A DNA stretch of 64,000 nt from Actinoplanes oblitus (GTDB taxonomy: Bacteria; Actinomycetota; Actinomycetes; Mycobacteriales; Micromonosporaceae). Shown piece by piece: positions 33,087 to 42,531 of the stretch; within the stretch, counting starts at the first letter, position 1; each line of letters opens with the position of its first letter. Made by a program: the position numbers and the translations under genes. The notes beneath the pieces are model-generated. The model was not told the DNA's origin, did not search any database, and saw only the letters and a program-made list of their open reading frames with translations. The stretch spans positions 3,425,501 to 3,489,500 of the forward strand of contig NZ_CP126980.1 in assembly GCF_030252345.1 (NCBI RefSeq), given 5' to 3'.

Positions 33087-35789
33087 TCAGGCGCCGCCCA
33101 CCCGGAGGATCTCGCTCAGGCGCCGGCGGCGGCGCAGGGCCGCCTCCGCCGGGACCACGGCGGCGACCATGGCGGGGAAGGCGGCGGCGAGCACGGCCAA
33201 GCCGAGCCAGGGGAGGATCAGCGGCGGGGTGCCGGGCTGGGCGGTCAGCAGGCCCAGACCGAGGGGCCCCAGGGTGAGGCGGGCCAGCAGGAGACCGAGC
33301 AGGGGACCGGCGGCCGCGGCCAGCAGGGCCAGCGGGAGGAGTTCCGCGGCGGCCACCCGGCGCGCCTCGCCGGGGCGCAGGCCGAGGGTGCGCAGGCGGC
33401 TCAGGGTCTGCCAGCGGTCCGGGGCGCCGGTCGCGGCGCTCACCGCGAAGCCGAGCAGGCCCAGCGCGAGGAGGGTGCCGGCGGAGGCCCAGCCGAGGCG
33501 GAGCAGACCGGTGACCAGCGGTGCGTCCCGGCGGTCCCGTTCCAGTTCGGTGCGGATGGTGACGGTGGCGGCGGTGGCGTTGGCCCGGGCGGCCCGGGCC
33601 GCGCCGGGGCCGGTGATCCAGATCGTGTTCGGCTGGACGGTGACGCCGGCGGCGGTCATCGCGGCCGCGTCGACCAGGACGACATCGTCGGCGCCGTCGA
33701 TCGGCGGCGCGGTGCCGACGGCGGTGAGCCGGATCGTGGGCGCGTCCGGCCGTGGCAGCGCGAGGGCGTCGCCGACGCGCGGGGTGTCCCCGGCGGACCG
33801 GACCAGCGCGGGCACGGCGGTGGCGCCGGTCGCGGCGGGCAGAGCGGGGAGTTGGGGGAGTGGTGTGTCGGCCAGGAGCTCGCGGAAGACGGCGGTGTCG
33901 ACGATCACCAGGCGGGACGGGCGTTCCGCGTCGCCGGCGACGATCGGGGCGTTGTCGGTGACCTGGGCGATGGCCACCCGCCGTACCCCGTCCGCGGCAG
34001 CGATCCGCTGAGCCAGCCCGGGCGTGGCCGAGGCCGCGTCGTACGCCACGTCCAGCCGGGCCTCCGCGCCGGCCGTCCGCCAGGCACCGTCGGTCAGCCC
34101 GGTGCCGACCGTCGTGCCGAGCGTCAGCGCGAAGGTGGCCAGCCCCGCCGCTCCGGCCAGCGCCAGCACCGGCAGCGCGCGGTTCGACACCGCCGCCGCC
34201 CGGGCCGCGCCGAAGACCGCAAGCGGCCGGGACGACCGCAGCGCCCGCCGCAGCACCAGCCCGGTCAGCAGCGGCATCACCCGGAGCAGCAGCAACCCGC
34301 CGACCAGCACACCCAGCGCCGGCGCGGTCGCCGGCAGCAGCACGGTCCCGCCGGCCGACGGCAGCACCCCGCGCTGGTGCAGCACCACCAGCGCCACGGC
34401 CGCCGCGGCGAGCACCGCGAACTCGGCCGTCAGCCGCCGCAGCGCCACGGTCCGCCGGGCCCACCGGCGGGCGCTGCGGTTCGCCGGCACCCGCCGGTCC
34501 CGGGTCGCCCGGTACGCCGCCACGAGCCCGAACGCCGGTCCGGCCAGTACCCCGGCGAGTACCACCGGCAGCAGCCAGGCCCCGCCGACCTCGGGCACGA
34601 CGAGCCGGGCGGCCAGCACACCGGCGCCCGCCGACCCGGCGGTGACCAGCACCGATTCGATCAGCAGCTCACCACCGAGGGCGAGCAGCGAGGCACCGCG
34701 CTGCCGGGCCACGGCCAGCGCCGCCGACCGGCGGGCGACCAGCAGTTCCGCGGCCAGCAGCAGGACCAGCACGGCCACCGTCGACACCGCGGTGAGCAGC
34801 ACCGACGCCTGCGCGGTGGCCGCCTCGATCTGGTCCTGGACGTCGCGCAGCACCGAGTCCAGCTGTGTCTGCCAGTGCGCTGCCGTCCCGCGGTTCGCCG
34901 AGGTGCCGGAAGACGCCTTGAGCGCCACCACGGTCGCGGCGATCCGCCGGGCCGAGTCCCAGGTGAGCACGTCCGGGTCCGGGCTGAACCGGACCACCCG
35001 GGTCAGGTCGTCCCGGCCGAACGCCAGGCGCGCGTCCGGCAGCGACGCGTCGGAGAGCAGCCCGCCGAACCGGGTGGTGCCGGCGCCGTCCGTACCGGAC
35101 GACGGGGTGAGCAGCCACGGGGCGAGGCGCCAGGCCGGGTCGTCCGGGTTCGTCGCCCGGTAGACGCCGCTGACCCGTACGTCCTTGGGGTTGCCCTGGT
35201 CGTCGGCGACCCGCAGCCGGTCACCGGCGTCGGCCCCGAGTGCCGCGGCGTCCGTCTCGGAGAGCCCGACCTGCACCGGCCACGGCGGACCGTTCCAGGG
35301 CACCTCGACGTCGGCCTGCCGGGGCGTCGCCGCCGGGGCCCGGCCGGAGATCCAGGTGACCGCCGGACCCGACGCGTTGTGCAGGTAGTTGAGCTGGAAG
35401 GTGCGCAGCACACTCCCGTCGGTCACCTTCAGCGTCGGGCTGGCCGTGTAGCCGACCGGTGGCCGCAGCACGTCGTGCAGCGGGCCGAGCTCGCCGAGGG
35501 CACGGTCGGCCAGGTCGGCCAGCTCGGCGGCGGCCTGCGGGTCGCGCGTCCGGCCACCGTCGACGCCGTCGTCGGCCTCCCAGCGCGCCTCCACGCGTAC
35601 GTCGGACTGATCGGCGGCCGAGCGGACCGCCGCGCGCACCGCCTGGTCGGCAGTGCTGCGCAGCAGCACCGGCACCGCGCCCGCCAGCATCGAGACCACC
35701 GCGACCACCAGCGCGGACAGCAGCAGCGGCCCGGCGTCGGCCCGGGCACGCCCACGGATGCTGGCCCCGTGCAGGCCGAGCCGGATCAC
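33087..35789 (-). CDS. FtsX-like ABC transporter permease (second)
   Basis: A 900-residue permease. A single N-terminal membrane segment and a large extracytoplasmic domain are followed by several helices near residues 315-420 and by the C-terminal FtsX-type block ending near ALRRRRRLSEILRVGGA. The GTG start at 35789 overlaps the previous permease stop (GTGA). It is the last gene of a four-gene minus-strand operon with two ATPases and another permease, the layout of MacB/LolCDE-type exporters or mechanotransmitters. Substrate unknown. Confidence 0.88.
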   Translation of the reverse strand: MIRLGLHGASIRGRARADAGPLLLSALVVAVVSMLAGAVPVLLRSTADQAVRAAVRSAADQSDVRVEARWEADDGVDGGRTRDPQAAAELADLADRALGELGPLHDVLRPPVGYTASPTLKVTDGSVLRTFQLNYLHNASGPAVTWISGRAPAATPRQADVEVPWNGPPWPVQVGLSETDAAALGADAGDRLRVADDQGNPKDVRVSGVYRATNPDDPAWRLAPWLLTPSSGTDGAGTTRFGGLLSDASLPDARLAFGRDDLTRVVRFSPDPDVLTWDSARRIAATVVALKASSGTSANRGTAAHWQTQLDSVLRDVQDQIEAATAQASVLLTAVSTVAVLVLLLAAELLVARRSAALAVARQRGASLLALGGELLIESVLVTAGSAGAGVLAARLVVPEVGGAWLLPVVLAGVLAGPAFGLVAAYRATRDRRVPANRSARRWARRTVALRRLTAEFAVLAAAAVALVVLHQRGVLPSAGGTVLLPATAPALGVLVGGLLLLRVMPLLTGLVLRRALRSSRPLAVFGAARAAAVSNRALPVLALAGAAGLATFALTLGTTVGTGLTDGAWRTAGAEARLDVAYDAASATPGLAQRIAAADGVRRVAIAQVTDNAPIVAGDAERPSRLVIVDTAVFRELLADTPLPQLPALPAATGATAVPALVRSAGDTPRVGDALALPRPDAPTIRLTAVGTAPPIDGADDVVLVDAAAMTAAGVTVQPNTIWITGPGAARAARANATAATVTIRTELERDRRDAPLVTGLLRLGWASAGTLLALGLLGFAVSAATGAPDRWQTLSRLRTLGLRPGEARRVAAAELLPLALLAAAAGPLLGLLLARLTLGPLGLGLLTAQPGTPPLILPWLGLAVLAAAFPAMVAAVVPAEAALRRRRRLSEILRVGGA

Positions 35790-38700
35790 GAGGTCACCCG
35801 CAACTGGGCCGCACCGGCCCGGCGGGACTGGATCGTGGCCACCGTGGCGACGGCCAGCACACAGCCGCCGACCAGCAGCCCGAGGACCGAGGTCTCCGCG
35901 GCCCACGGCCAGGCCGGCGTCACCGATGGCACCGGAACCGCGCCGGTCTCCGAACGGATCAGCAGCGGCGTGACCAGCCAGGTGCCGAGCGCGCCGACCA
36001 GGGCGCCGGCCGCCAGCAGCGGCAGCAGGATCGCCGCGTGCTGCCCGAGCAGCGTGGTCCGGATCTCCCGCCGGGTCATCCCGATGCCGCGCAGCCGGGC
36101 CACCTCCACGGCGCGTTCCCGCAGGTCGTGCGTGACGTGCAGGATCACCCCGGCGAGCAGCAGCAGGGCGGCGGCCGGCACCAGCAGGCGCAGCACCGCG
36201 GGCAGGCCGGCGTTGAGCGGACCGGCGGTGAGCCGGGCGGTCTCGCCGGCCCGGGTGGTCACCACGCCCAGACGCAGCCCGGCCGCCCGATCGCGGACCG
36301 GCCGGGCGGCCCACCAGGCGTCCACCGGCGACGCCAGGTCACCGCGCACGGTCAGCACCCGGGACAGCGTGTCGAGATCCGCGAGGACCGCTGCCGCTCG
36401 CGGCGCGGAGGGCACCACCGGCACGACGCGCACGATCCTTATCGGTACGGCGGTGAACCCGACAGTCACGTCCAGCGTCGATCCCACCCGGACCCCCAGC
36501 CCCTCCGCCAGACGTTCCGAGACCACCACCGGCACCGCGGCGGGCGCCTGGAACGCGGTGGTCACCAGCGTCAACGCCGCTTCCGGCGGACCGCCGAGCC
36601 GCGCCGTCCCGCTGAACCGCAGGCTGTTCCCGGCCCCGCGCATCACCGGGTCGAGGAACTGGCCGGCCACCGGCTCCGCCGAGATCGTCGTCCAGCCCGT
36701 CACGTCGCCGGCCGGGCCGGGCAGCCCGAGCGTCACGGCCACCCGGCTGCGGATGGCCTCCAGGGAGTAGCCCGCGTCGTCGTCGACCGGCAGCGCCACC
36801 GCGACCAGCCGCATCCCGCCGACCGGCGCGCATCCGGTGATGGTGCGGCGGGTGCCGTCCAGTGGCATCGGGGCGCTGGTGCACCGTGTCCGCAGCCCCG
36901 TCGCGTCCTGCAGCAGCAGCTCCGGCGTCACGGTCAGCGGGAACGGCCCGGTCGCCGTCCCGGTCAGCGCGAACGTGCCGCCGGCCGGTACCGGCACCCC
37001 GTGCACCGGCCCGTCCGGCGCCAGCCCGCGGGTCGCCGCGGACCAGTCGACGCCGGCCGGCAGCCGCCCGCGCAGCAACTCCGCCGCGTGCGTGGTGTCC
37101 ATCGCCACCAGCTGGGGCGGATCCCCGGCCGTACCCAGCCACTGCCCGATCGCCAGGGGCCGGGCCGCGACCGGACTGACCACCGGCGCTCCGGTGGCGG
37201 CCGCTATCGCCGCGCCCTGGCCGCCGACCGGCGGGGTGCTCAGGCCGATCGCCAGGTCGGTGCCGACCGCGAGGTCGGCCTGGTCGCGCTGCGAGCGTTG
37301 CCAGGTCGCGTCGAACGCCACCCCGAACGTGGCCACCGCCGCGGCCAGGCAGATCAGCAGGCCGGCCGCCGCGGCCTGCGGGCGGCGCGCCGCCTCGAAC
37401 GCGGCGAGCGGCAGCGGCAGCCCGTCGGAGCGGCGGGCCAGCCGGTCCGCGACGCCCAGCGCCGGCGGCACCAGCCGCAACGCCAGCGCCGCGCCCGCGG
37501 TCAGCAGCAGCGCCGGGGCGAGGGTGTCCAGCAGGCCGGGCGTGGCCGAGCGGGCGTGCAGCTGCCACCAGCCCAGCCCGGCGAACGCGACGAGCAGCAG
37601 GTCGGCGCCGGACCGGGCGAGCGCCTCGCGGCGGCCGCCCGGCGCCTCGGTGCGGATCGCGAAGAGCACCAGCAGCACTGTCAGCCCGAGCGCCCCGGCC
37701 AGCACGGCGAGCACCTGCCCGCCGGTCACCCCAGGTCCGGTGGCCAGCCCGGCCCCGGTCATCGGCGGCAGGTGACTCAGGGCCGCGTGCAGCAGCGACG
37801 ACCCGGGCACGGCGAGCGCGGCGGCCAGCAGCGCGAGCAGGCCGGCCTCGGCGGCCGCGGTCGTGGCGAGCTGCACCCGGCTGGTGCCCATCGCGGAGAG
37901 CAGCGCTGTCTCGCCGGCCCGCAGCCCGGCGGTGAGCCGGCCGGCCAGGGCGAGCGCGGTCGCGGTCAGCACGGTGCCGAGCACCGCCACCGCGAGGACC
38001 GCGGCCTGCGTCACGTCCCGCTGGTGCCGGGCCGCGCGCAGGGTGTCCGGCAGCAGCGACGCCACCCTGGTGAACCGGGCCCGCCCGGCCAGGGTGCCGG
38101 TGAGCCGCGCGTCGGCGTCCAGCACCCCGCGGGCCACGGTGCCGAGCCGGCCCGGGGTGGCGTGCGACAGGTCCGGCCGGGCGTTGATCTCCATCCGGCT
38201 CAGCGGTGACCCGCCGCCGAGCAGGTCGGCCAGGTCGACCAGGAACGGCCCGTACGCCGGAAAGGTCAGCGAGCTGCTGCCGTCGTTGTGCTCCGGGTCG
38301 AACCCGGCCCCGCCGAGCGGATCCCGGTCCCAGCCGGTGCCGGGCAGCGGCCGGGCGATCCCCACCACGGTCAGGGCGGCGGCCGGCGCCGGATCGTCGG
38401 GTGGTTTCGCGGCCAGCCGTACCCGGCTGCCGACGGTGAGCCCGAGCAGCTTCGCGGTCGGCTCCAGCAGCACCGTCTCGGCCCGCCCCGGGTTCCGGCC
38501 GGCCCGCGGCCACCGGCCGGTGACCAGCGCCGCCCGGGCCGGCAGGTCCTCGACCGCGGACAGATAGGTCCGCGCGCCGTCGGTACGCCCGGGCAGCTCG
38601 CGCATCACCGAGGAGGCCCGCACCGCCGCCGACGCCGGGAACGGGGCCAGCGCCGAGGCCAGCACGCCCCGCGTCGCGTCGACCACGGCGCGCGCGTCGC

Positions 38701-38905
38701 CGCCCTGGATGTCCGAGGTGTACGCGGTGACCGCCACAGTCGCCGGGTCCGCCTCGCCGGCCGCCACTCCGAGGGCCAGCGCCGCACTGCGGGTGACCAG
38801 CAGCGTGCACACCCCGAGCAGGGTGGCGCCGAGCGTCACCACCGCGAGCAGCGCGGCCAGCACCGGCCACTGGGCGCGGGCCCGCCGCCTGATCAGCCCG
38901 ATCAC
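35786..38905 (-). CDS. FtsX-like ABC transporter permease (first)
   Basis: A 1039-residue permease with an N-terminal anchor (WPVLAALLAVVTLGATLLGVC), a long extracellular region, a central cluster of helices and a C-terminal FtsX-like set (LLVPAAALLLLAGVILHVTHD ... WAAETSVLGLLVGGCVLAV). GTG at 38905 overlaps the ATPase stop by 4 bp and its own stop overlaps the next permease start. Both permeases are much longer than MacB, as often seen in actinomycetes. Confidence 0.88.
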   Translation of the reverse strand: MIGLIRRRARAQWPVLAALLAVVTLGATLLGVCTLLVTRSAALALGVAAGEADPATVAVTAYTSDIQGGDARAVVDATRGVLASALAPFPASAAVRASSVMRELPGRTDGARTYLSAVEDLPARAALVTGRWPRAGRNPGRAETVLLEPTAKLLGLTVGSRVRLAAKPPDDPAPAAALTVVGIARPLPGTGWDRDPLGGAGFDPEHNDGSSSLTFPAYGPFLVDLADLLGGGSPLSRMEINARPDLSHATPGRLGTVARGVLDADARLTGTLAGRARFTRVASLLPDTLRAARHQRDVTQAAVLAVAVLGTVLTATALALAGRLTAGLRAGETALLSAMGTSRVQLATTAAAEAGLLALLAAALAVPGSSLLHAALSHLPPMTGAGLATGPGVTGGQVLAVLAGALGLTVLLVLFAIRTEAPGGRREALARSGADLLLVAFAGLGWWQLHARSATPGLLDTLAPALLLTAGAALALRLVPPALGVADRLARRSDGLPLPLAAFEAARRPQAAAAGLLICLAAAVATFGVAFDATWQRSQRDQADLAVGTDLAIGLSTPPVGGQGAAIAAATGAPVVSPVAARPLAIGQWLGTAGDPPQLVAMDTTHAAELLRGRLPAGVDWSAATRGLAPDGPVHGVPVPAGGTFALTGTATGPFPLTVTPELLLQDATGLRTRCTSAPMPLDGTRRTITGCAPVGGMRLVAVALPVDDDAGYSLEAIRSRVAVTLGLPGPAGDVTGWTTISAEPVAGQFLDPVMRGAGNSLRFSGTARLGGPPEAALTLVTTAFQAPAAVPVVVSERLAEGLGVRVGSTLDVTVGFTAVPIRIVRVVPVVPSAPRAAAVLADLDTLSRVLTVRGDLASPVDAWWAARPVRDRAAGLRLGVVTTRAGETARLTAGPLNAGLPAVLRLLVPAAALLLLAGVILHVTHDLRERAVEVARLRGIGMTRREIRTTLLGQHAAILLPLLAAGALVGALGTWLVTPLLIRSETGAVPVPSVTPAWPWAAETSVLGLLVGGCVLAVATVATIQSRRAGAAQLRVTS

Positions 38906-39579
38906 TCGTGCAGCCGCCCGTCGCTGATCCGGATCACCCGGTCGGCCAGCGCCATCATCACCGGGTCGTGGGTGGACACCAGCGCTGTCACGCCCTCCGA
39001 CTCGACCACGCCGCGCAGCAGCGCCATCACCGACCGGCCGGTCTCCGCGTCGAGCTGGCCGGTCGGCTCGTCGGCGATCAGCAGGCGCGGTGAGGCGGCC
39101 AGCGCCCGGGCGATCGCCACCCGCTGCTGCTGGCCGCCGGAGAGCTCACCGGGCCGCTGCCCGGCGTGCTCGGTCAGGCCGACCAGCTCCAGCAGCAGCC
39201 GGACGCGTTTCTCCCGGTCGGCGGCCGGGGTGCGGGTCAGCCGCAGCGGGGCGCCGACGTTCTCCGCGGCGGAGAGCACCGGGATCAGCCCGAAGGTCTG
39301 GAAGACGTACGACACCCGCTCGCGCCGCAGCCGCGACAACCCGTCCTCGTCCAGGGCGGTGACGTCGGCGCCGTCCAGCTCGACGGTGCCCGCGTCCGGA
39401 CGGTCCAGGCCGCCGATCACGTTGAGCAGGGTGGTCTTGCCCGAACCGGAGCGGCCGACCAGGGCGACCATGGTGCCCGGCGCGACGTCGAAGGAGACGT
39501 CCCGGAGGGCGGGGACGGCGGTGGGCCCGGCGCCGAAGGTGCGGCTGATACCGCGTACCGAAAGAAGGGGTCTGGTCAT
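38902..39579 (-). CDS. ABC transporter ATPase, LolD/MacB type (second)
   Basis: A 225-residue ATPase with Walker A GRSGSGKTTL, Q-loop VFQTFGLIPVL, signature LSGGQQQRVAIARAL and Walker B LLIADEPTGQLD followed by an H-loop STHD. ATG at 39579 overlaps the stop of the preceding ATPase gene (ATGA). It should power the paired FtsX-like permeases. Confidence 0.93.
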   Translation of the reverse strand: MTRPLLSVRGISRTFGAGPTAVPALRDVSFDVAPGTMVALVGRSGSGKTTLLNVIGGLDRPDAGTVELDGADVTALDEDGLSRLRRERVSYVFQTFGLIPVLSAAENVGAPLRLTRTPAADREKRVRLLLELVGLTEHAGQRPGELSGGQQQRVAIARALAASPRLLIADEPTGQLDAETGRSVMALLRGVVESEGVTALVSTHDPVMMALADRVIRISDGRLHE

Positions 39580-40451
39580 CGGATCTCCTGATCCGGGTGG
39601 ATCTGCACGTGGGTGGACTCCAGCGCGAGCCGCACCCGGCGGGTCAGCTGGAGCGCGTCGCGGTACTCGCGGGGGATCTGGACCCGCCCGGCCCGGTCCA
39701 TCACCGCGTACTCCTCGGCGATCACGTGGGTGCCGCCGTCCTCGTCGGTGGCGGTACGCCGCAGCACCTCACTGCTGGTCCGCCCGTCCCGGATCGCCAC
39801 GGTCCGCTCCACCTGCCCGCTGACCTCGGCGTCGTGGGTGACCACCACGACCGTCACGCCGTAGCGCCGGTTCACCTCGCGCAGCGCCCCGAACACCTCG
39901 GCCGAGGTGGCGGTGTCCAGCTCGCCGGTCGGCTCGTCGGCGAAGAGCACGTGCGGCCGGTTCGCCAGGGCCACCGCGATCGCCACCCGCTGCTGCTGCC
40001 CGCCGGACATCTGCCCGGGCCTGCGATCCGCGCAGCCGGTCACGCCGAGCGCGTCGAGCAGCTCCTCGGTGCGTTCCCGGCGCTCCCGGGCGGGTTTGCG
40101 CGCGGCGACCATCGGCAGGTCGATCACCTGCCGGGACGTCAGGTAGGGCACCAGATTGCTGGCGGTCTGCTGCCGCACGAACCCGACCGTCTCCCGCCGG
40201 TAGCGCACCCGGTCGGCGCGCGACATGGCGAGCAGGTCCCAGTCCTCGACGCGGGCCTTGCCGGCGGTCGGCGCGTCGATCCCGGCCAGAATGGACAGCA
40301 GCGTCGACTTCCCCGAACCGGAGGCGCCCACCACGGCGACCATCTCGCCCCGGTTCACCACCAGGTCGAGCCCCTGCAATGCCTGCACCTCGATCGACCC
40401 GGTCTGATAGATCCGCACCAGGCTCTCGCAGACGATCAACGCCTCGGACAT
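39576..40451 (-). CDS. ABC transporter ATPase with C-terminal AbrB/SpoVT-like extension (first)
   Basis: A 291-residue protein. The first ~225 residues are a complete LolD/MacB-type ATPase: GASGSGKSTLL, LTSRQVIDLP, MSGGQQQRVAIAVAL, VLFADEPTGELD and VTHDAEV. The last ~55 residues (EYAVMDRAGRVQIPREYRDALQL ... ALESTHVQI) resemble an AbrB/SpoVT-type swapped-hairpin domain, an uncommon addition to such an ATPase; it could allow DNA binding or dimerisation. The start at 40451 has no strong alternative. First gene of the operon. Confidence 0.9.
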   Translation of the reverse strand: MSEALIVCESLVRIYQTGSIEVQALQGLDLVVNRGEMVAVVGASGSGKSTLLSILAGIDAPTAGKARVEDWDLLAMSRADRVRYRRETVGFVRQQTASNLVPYLTSRQVIDLPMVAARKPARERRERTEELLDALGVTGCADRRPGQMSGGQQQRVAIAVALANRPHVLFADEPTGELDTATSAEVFGALREVNRRYGVTVVVVTHDAEVSGQVERTVAIRDGRTSSEVLRRTATDEDGGTHVIAEEYAVMDRAGRVQIPREYRDALQLTRRVRLALESTHVQIHPDQEIR

Positions 40452-40801
40452 CGTCCCCCCATGATCGTGGGCGTGCCTTTCTACCACGCTCTCCGCGAGC
40501 CGTCCCGCCCCGCACCCCGACCCCGGCGGTCCGCGTTCGGGCCGCTTCCCTCCTTGTCCGCCCTTTCGGTACGCCCCAAGCCCGCGTCCCGCCCCCGTCC
40601 CGCCCCGTCCCGCCCCGTCCCGCCCGGCATCGGCGCGTCCCCGGTTCCCGTCCCGTCCCGCATCGGCGCGTTCCGTTCCCGTCCCGCATCAGCCCCGTAA
40701 TTTCCGTTGTGGAGTCACCGGTCCTGGTTAGCTCGCCAACCAGCCCGATGGCCGCCCTTCTCCGCCTCCCCACCCGCGCTCCAATCCCTCCCACCCCAGC
40801 T
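40452..40801. other. gene-free stretch with short CGTCCCGC-type repeats
   Basis: About 350 bp between the ABC operon and the IS element. Irregular repeats of CGTCCCGCCCC occur around 40575-40690. It must include the ABC operon promoter near 40452, but no boxes could be assigned. The last 8 bp are the left target duplication of the IS. Confidence 0.55.
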
Positions 40802-42206
40802 GGGTCCGTACCGTGATCGGTGTTTCCGGCTCTTCGATCAGTAGGTTTCGGCGGCCGGCCAGCGGTCACCGAAGGTGATGGCGAAGGCGTTCAGCACGGG
40901 CTTCCAGCGCATCGTCCATCGGGCGCGGCCGGTTCCTGTCGGGTCCAGGCTGCGGGTCACAAGGTACAGACACTTCAGCGCGGCTTGCTCGCTTGGGAAG
41001 TGTCCCCGAGCGCGCACGGCCCGCCGATAGCGGGCGTTCAACGACTCGATCGCATTAGTAGAACAAATCACCTTCCTGATCTCGACGTCGTAGTCGAGGA
41101 AAGGAATGAACTCGTTCCAGGCGTTACGCCACAGCCGGATCATCGCCCGATATTTGGTGCCCCATTTTTCTTCCAGGTCGTCCACGGCGGCCGCCGCCGC
41201 ATCCGCGTTGACGGCGGTATAGATCGGCCGGATGTCTCGCTTGATCGCGTCCGAGTCGGCTCGGGACGTCAAGCGGAACGTATTCCTGATCAAATGAATG
41301 ATGCAGGTTTGCACGATGGCCTGCGGCCAGACCGCCTCGACGCTGTCCGGCAATCCTTTCAACCCGTCGCAGACGACGAAGAACACATCGGCCACGCCAC
41401 GGTTCTTCAGGTCGACCAGCACGCTGAGCCAGAACTTGGCACCCTCACCACCGGCGCCGGCCCACAGGCCCAGGACGTCCTTGCGGCCATCCACGGTGAC
41501 ACCGATGGCCGCGTAGATGGGCCGGTTCGCGACTTGACCGTCGCGGACCTTGATGACGATGGCGTCGATGAACACGGCCGCGTACACCCGGTCGAGGGGC
41601 CGTGATGACCATTCGGTCATCTCCGCGACGACTTTGTCGGTGATCCGCGAGACGGTCTCTTTCGACACCGACGCCCCGTAGATCTCGGCGAAATGCGCGG
41701 AGATCTCTCCGGTCGTCATCCCTTTCGCATACAACGACAGCACGATTTCGTCGACTTCGGTCAGCCGCCGCTGCCGTTTCTTGACGATCTGCGGCTCGAA
41801 GGTTCCTTCCCGATCCCGGGGAACATCAATCTGAACTTCGCCGGCGGCATCGGAGATAACCGTCTTACCGCGGCTGCCGTTGCGCACATTAGTTGATTCG
41901 CGTCCCGGCTCGGCCTGGTTCTTCTCGTGGCCGAGATGCTCGGTCATCTCCTCGTTCAGCGCGGTCTCGAGCACGTTCTTGGTGAACAGCTTCAGCAACC
42001 CGTTCGGACCGGTCAGTTCCAGCCCGCGAGCCTTGGCCTCGGCCACCATCGCCGCCGCGGCGGCCTGCTCCGGCGACAGCTGCCGCCCGTCACCCTCGGT
42101 CTTCTTCCGTGGACTCACAACGTTCGATGTCATCACTCACGGTGCCCATCCCGTCGGACCTCAGCCCGGCGTGTCGGGCCGGAAACACCGCTCCTGGCAC
42201 AGTCCC
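40802..42206 (-). mobile_element. IS256-family insertion sequence with 8-bp target duplication
   Basis: 1405 bp with imperfect terminal inverted repeats beginning GGG at both ends. The inner 13 bp are identical: CGGTGTTTCCGGC at 40818-40830 and its complement at 42178-42190. The flanking octamer CCCCAGCT occurs at 40794-40801 and 42207-42214, the exact 8-bp duplication expected of this family. It lies in intergenic DNA and breaks no gene. The intact duplication suggests recent arrival. Confidence 0.93.
40838..42136 (-). CDS. IS256-family transposase
   Basis: A 432-residue DDE transposase of the IS256/Mutator family. Family signatures are YAAVFIDAIVIKVRDGQVANRPIY (first Asp), FVVCDGLKGLPDSVEAVWPQAIVQTCIIHLIRN (second Asp and CxxH) and STNAIESLNARYRRAVRARGHFPSEQAALK (third acidic residue). 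The reading frame is complete, so the element could be active. The start is GTG at 42136 or ATG at 42133. Confidence 0.95.
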   Translation of the reverse strand: MMTSNVVSPRKKTEGDGRQLSPEQAAAAAMVAEAKARGLELTGPNGLLKLFTKNVLETALNEEMTEHLGHEKNQAEPGRESTNVRNGSRGKTVISDAAGEVQIDVPRDREGTFEPQIVKKRQRRLTEVDEIVLSLYAKGMTTGEISAHFAEIYGASVSKETVSRITDKVVAEMTEWSSRPLDRVYAAVFIDAIVIKVRDGQVANRPIYAAIGVTVDGRKDVLGLWAGAGGEGAKFWLSVLVDLKNRGVADVFFVVCDGLKGLPDSVEAVWPQAIVQTCIIHLIRNTFRLTSRADSDAIKRDIRPIYTAVNADAAAAAVDDLEEKWGTKYRAMIRLWRNAWNEFIPFLDYDVEIRKVICSTNAIESLNARYRRAVRARGHFPSEQAALKCLYLVTRSLDPTGTGRARWTMRWKPVLNAFAITFGDRWPAAETY

Positions 42207-42240
42207 CCCCAGCTCCCGTCAGCACCCGCCAGTTCCCGGC

Positions 42241-42515
42241 GGCTGGCCCTGATGGTGGTGTCCGCACCTGGGATGCCACCGTGGGTGCCAGCTCCGGTGT
42301 TGCGGCTGGTCGTGGTGGTGGTGTCCGGGCCCGGGATACCACCGTGGGTGCCAGCCGGGTGTTGCGGCTGGTCGTGGTGGTGGTATTCGGGCCCGGGATA
42401 CCACCGTGGGTGCCAGCTCCGGTGTTGCGGCTGGTCGTGGTGGTGGTGTCCGGGTCTGGGATGCCACCGTGGGTGCCAGCCGGGTGTTGTGGCTGGTCGT
42501 GGTGGTGGTGTCGGG
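42241..42515. repeat. intergenic hairpin-repeat array B (about 4.5 units)
   Basis: Units at 42241-42293, 42304-42356, 42366-42418 and 42429-42481, and a half unit from 42491; period ~62 bp. Each has GGCTGGTCGTGGTGGTGGT opposite ACCACCGTGGGTGCCAGCC. Array B begins just right of the IS insertion and runs to the 3' end of the DUF559 gene. Confidence 0.88.
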
Positions 42516-42531
42516 ACGGCCGGGTGGCCGG

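Noticed and set aside
32250..36770. Plus-strand open frame of 1506 residues
   Set aside because: It runs out of frame through the DUF4333-like gene and antisense to two permeases. No domain is recognisable.
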